Shown here: piece by piece, positions 61,462 through 64,000 of the stretch | Position numbering within the stretch: the stretch's first letter is position 1 | Layout of the letters: each line of letters begins with the position of its first letter | DNA from: Synechococcus sp. CC9311 | GTDB lineage: Bacteria; Cyanobacteriota; Cyanobacteriia; PCC-6307; Cyanobiaceae | Length of the DNA stretch: 64,000 bases | Assembly (NCBI RefSeq): GCF_000014585.1 | Contig: NC_008319.1 | Span: 2,170,001-2,234,000, forward strand | Direction of reading: 5' to 3' | The notes under the pieces: model-generated | The model's database searches: none | The model's input: only the letters and a program-made list of their open reading frames with translations | What the model was told of the DNA's origin: nothing | Translations under genes and position numbers: made by a program

Positions 61462-61839
61462 ATGAAGCGCCTGTTGTCCTGGCTGACGGGCTTGGTTGTG
61501 ATCGCTGGCCTATTGATAGGCCTTCTCGTTCCCCCCAGTGTTTCTGCCGCTGAGATCAGAAATGTCGCAGACGACAAACTCGCCGAACGCGGCGACAAGG
61601 TTGATTTAAATAATTCCTCTGTGCGGCGCTTTCAGCAATTCCCCGGGATGTACCCCACCTTCGCGGGAAAGATTGTTTTGGGAGGTCCCTACGAGAACGT
61701 CGATGACGTGCTGAAACTCGACCTTTCAGAACGTCAGAAAGAATTGTTCGAGAAATATCGCGACAATTTCGTGGTCACCGCTCCATCGATTGCTCTCAAC
61801 GAGGGCTTCGATCGCATTAACGACGGTCAGTTTCGTTGA
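61462..61839 (+). CDS. psbU: Photosystem II 12 kDa extrinsic protein PsbU
   Basis: Lumenal subunit that stabilises the oxygen-evolving complex. Signal peptide LSWLTGLVVIAGLLIGLLVP then PSVSAAE for export to the lumen, followed by the mature part: DKVDLNNSSVRRFQQFPGMY and GPYENVDDVLKLDLSERQKE, with a helix-hairpin-helix-like fold. ATG 61462 gives 125 residues; the frame open upstream has no signal sequence. Confidence 0.96.
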   Translation: MKRLLSWLTGLVVIAGLLIGLLVPPSVSAAEIRNVADDKLAERGDKVDLNNSSVRRFQQFPGMYPTFAGKIVLGGPYENVDDVLKLDLSERQKELFEKYRDNFVVTAPSIALNEGFDRINDGQFR

Positions 61840-61855
61840 CGCGGATCCAAGCTTG

Positions 61856-61881
61856 AACCGCCAGGAACACTGGCGGTTTTT
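61856..61881 (+). terminator. Terminator after psbU
   Basis: CCGCCAG, GAACA loop, CTGGCGG, then five T, flanked by A/T pairs. Lies between psbU and nadB, whose ATG follows 6 bases later. Confidence 0.88.
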
Positions 61882-61887
61882 GCTCCC

Positions 61888-63567
61888 ATGAGCAGCCACG
61901 CAACCTCTACCGATCCGATTGCGCCTGGACCCTGGGATGTGATCGTGATTGGCGCCGGTGCAGCCGGGCTGATGACTTGTTTGGAGCTTCCAAAGGGTCT
62001 GCGTGTCCTGCTCCTCAATCGAAACACGAGTAGGCGATCGTCTAGTCGCTGGGCTCAAGGAGGCATTGCAGCTGTCACCCGTTCCAACGACGACGCTGGA
62101 AGCCACGGAGAAGACACAGTACGAGCAGGAGCTGGGCTGTGTGATGGAGATGCCGTGCGCCTTCTTGTTGATGAAGCCCCGCAAAGCGTGCTCAGACTGC
62201 AAGAGCTAGGCATGGAGTTTGATCGCAACCCGGATGGGTCACTGGCGACCACCCTCGAGGCGGCACATAGTCATCGAAGGGTTCTCCATGTACAGGACCG
62301 CACAGGCAAAGCCTTGGTGGATGTCTTGAGAGAACGTGTGGATGCTCGTCCTGGTTTGCAGCATCGCCGAGGCGTTCGGGTGACCCAGCTCTGGGTGCAA
62401 AACAATCGCTGCTGTGGCGTCCAGGTCCTCGAAGGCCCAAGACTTCACTGGATTCCTGCCCGTGCCGTGGTGTTGGCCACCGGAGGTGGAGGCCATCTCT
62501 ACACCAACACCACCAACCCAGCACAAGCCTGCGGCGAAGGTGTTGCACTGGCCTGGCAAGCAGGAGCCGCAATCGAAGATCTGGAATTCATTCAGTTCCA
62601 TCCCACAGCCCTCAAGCTTGAACATGCACCTTGCTTCTTAATCTCTGAAGCCGTCCGCGGCGAGGGGGCTCTACTTGTCGACGGCTTGGGACAAAGCCCT
62701 GTCCATGAACTGGAAGGGAAAGACTTAGCCCCAAGAGATCAGGTCAGTCGTGCTCTGGTGCGTCGCATGCAGGCCCAAGGGGTCGCTCACATGGGACTAG
62801 ACCTCACCCCCATCAACACTGAGACCTTGCTACGGCGGTTCCCAACGATCCTTGAGCGCTGCCACAGCTTTGGAATCAACCCACAGAACCAGCCGATTCC
62901 CGTGGCTCCAGCAGCCCATTACTGGATGGGAGGTGTCGCCACCAACTTGCAAGCTGCCACAAGCCTTCCTGGTCTTTACGCCGTTGGAGAAGTGGCCTGC
63001 ACCGGTCTGCATGGAGCCAATCGGCTTGCCAGCAACTCATTAATGGAATGCCTTGTATTCGCTCGGCAACTTCGTGACATCGACCTTGGCAATCCACTCT
63101 CTAAAACAACGGAAGAAGAACGACGATCAGAAGCAACATCAGACAACGATCAAGGTCGTGGAGCGCTCAGCAAACAAGAACTAACCCAATCCATCCATTG
63201 GCTGAGATCGGAATGCTGGCGAGTTGCAGGCGTAGATCGATCAGCCCACGGCATGCAAGACGTATTGCAAACACTGCAGAAAGCCACACCAATCCTCGAA
63301 GCGATGACGCCTCTCAAGCTCATGCAGCAGCAACATCCTGGGCAGCTCACCCTACTTAATGAGAACAGGCGAGCGGAGCTGAACCTGATGCTGGATCTCC
63401 TGCATCGCCAGCAATCAAGCTCTTTGCTGTTGGAAGCTTGTTTGTTCCGGAAAGAAAGCAGGGGCGGACATTTCCGTAATGACACCCCAGCTCCCATGCC
63501 TCAATGGTGCTGTCATAGCCGCCAAGTCAAAGGCCAAGCCACCGGAACGAGAGCCGTGAGTACTTAA
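61888..63567 (+). CDS. nadB: L-aspartate oxidase
   Basis: First step of de novo NAD synthesis: oxidises aspartate to iminoaspartate with FAD. FAD motif DVIVIGAGAAGLMTCLELP; SSRWAQGGIAAV; the substrate region HSHRRVLHVQDRTGKAL; EFIQFHPTAL; YAVGEVACTGLHGANRLASN. 559 residues from ATG 61888. The lack of a succinate-dehydrogenase-type partner nearby and the length support NadB over SdhA. Confidence 0.95.
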   Translation: MSSHATSTDPIAPGPWDVIVIGAGAAGLMTCLELPKGLRVLLLNRNTSRRSSSRWAQGGIAAVTRSNDDAGSHGEDTVRAGAGLCDGDAVRLLVDEAPQSVLRLQELGMEFDRNPDGSLATTLEAAHSHRRVLHVQDRTGKALVDVLRERVDARPGLQHRRGVRVTQLWVQNNRCCGVQVLEGPRLHWIPARAVVLATGGGGHLYTNTTNPAQACGEGVALAWQAGAAIEDLEFIQFHPTALKLEHAPCFLISEAVRGEGALLVDGLGQSPVHELEGKDLAPRDQVSRALVRRMQAQGVAHMGLDLTPINTETLLRRFPTILERCHSFGINPQNQPIPVAPAAHYWMGGVATNLQAATSLPGLYAVGEVACTGLHGANRLASNSLMECLVFARQLRDIDLGNPLSKTTEEERRSEATSDNDQGRGALSKQELTQSIHWLRSECWRVAGVDRSAHGMQDVLQTLQKATPILEAMTPLKLMQQQHPGQLTLLNENRRAELNLMLDLLHRQQSSSLLLEACLFRKESRGGHFRNDTPAPMPQWCCHSRQVKGQATGTRAVST

Positions 63568-63583
63568 AGCCTGGATCTTGTGT

Positions 63584-64000
63584 TCAGAAGTCCTTGGAAC
63601 CCTGATATCCAGAAAGACGGGCAAGCTCAGGAAGTTTTTTCACGCCAGAATCGAGCTCGCCGTTGATCTCCCACGTGGGGAATCCTTCAATCCCCTTGCT
63701 TTGACACAGCTTGGCTTCATTGTTTTGACCTGTTGGGGCGCACTCAACAACCTTGAGGGTTTTGGCAGCTTCCTGACCGAACATCTCCTTCTGTTCATGG
63801 CAATGAGGGCACCAATAGGCGCTATACATCACCGCTCCAGAAGCCGTGAGGTGTTCGGCAAGAGAGATTTTTGCTGGGTTGCTTTCAGTGAGCACCGGCG
63901 GAGGTGCTCCTGGGCCTGTAGCTACAGCATCCGGACGTGCAGGATCGAGAACTGAAGCCCAAATCAGGCCACCAAGCAACACGGCCAGCGCGAGAAGGAA
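63584..64000 (-). CDS. VKOR-family protein, C-terminal thioredoxin-like part (cut by window edge)
   Basis: The visible part has the end of a membrane helix (LLALAVLLGGLIWASVL), a linker, and a thioredoxin-like domain with YSAYWCPHCHEQ (CPHC active site), then KVVECAPTGQNNEAKLCQSK and IEGFPTWEINGEL. This fits the fusion of vitamin K epoxide reductase and thioredoxin domain found in cyanobacteria, which forms disulfides in the periplasm or lumen. The five-helix VKOR part is beyond the edge, so the fusion is inferred. Confidence 0.85.
   Translation of the reverse strand, partial: FLLALAVLLGGLIWASVLDPARPDAVATGPGAPPPVLTESNPAKISLAEHLTASGAVMYSAYWCPHCHEQKEMFGQEAAKTLKVVECAPTGQNNEAKLCQSKGIEGFPTWEINGELDSGVKKLPELARLSGYQGSKDF

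Overview
The window comes from a marine picocyanobacterium, most probably a Synechococcus of subcluster 5.1. Phycobilisome genes (a CpcS-type lyase and a CpcG-type rod-core linker), psbU, a high-light-inducible protein and SufR identify a phycobilisome-bearing cyanobacterium. Dense gene packing, moderate GC and many small, lineage-restricted ORFs fit the marine Synechococcus pattern. A coastal strain is a guess that sequence alone cannot settle.

Layout. 1-7.6 kb: a minus-strand operon ftrC-sufB-sufC-sufD-sufS (sufS runs off the left edge) faces a plus-strand operon sufR-ORF143-cpcS-cpcG. A perfect palindrome lies between them, a good candidate for the SufR operator. 7.7-10.5 kb: a DUF4912 protein, a small membrane protein and a phospholipase-D-like lipoprotein with an embedded EF-hand loop. 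10.5-15 kb: an AT-rich accessory segment with an SbtA-type bicarbonate transporter, a decayed copy of the PLD 3' end, two divergent paralogous HTH regulators and a Nif11-like small protein. 15-18.5 kb: two almost identical 810-bp direct repeats, each carrying the same small secreted-protein gene, flank a PucC-like MFS transporter and a frameshifted sigma-70 remnant; the right copy runs into the start of pgm.

18.5-31 kb: pgm, an RND efflux pump with its lipoprotein adaptor, a RarA fusion protein, a secreted DUF1400 protein, a phosphopantetheinyl transferase, peroxiredoxin Q, CoaX and CysH. 31-49.6 kb: type-2 NADH dehydrogenase, HflX, a KtrB/KtrA potassium system, AnmK, several small proteins, an ABC-F ATPase, an HtrA protease, HrpB, an HLI protein, XseA/XseB, DUF2834 and YihY proteins. 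49.6-55 kb: a minus-strand rRNA operon (16S-tRNA-Ile-tRNA-Ala-23S-5S). 55.6-64 kb: an inositol-phosphatase-family enzyme, TolC, a PDZ/radical-SAM DUF512 protein, UppP, a DUF3120 protein, PsbU, NadB and the C-terminal part of a VKOR-thioredoxin fusion cut by the right edge.

The parts most worth a second look are the 810-bp duplication with its sigma remnant, the sbtA segment bounded by PLD duplications, the SufR operator candidate, the EF-hand PLD, and the hydrophobic insertion in the RND pump. No CRISPR array, intact transposase or prophage was seen.
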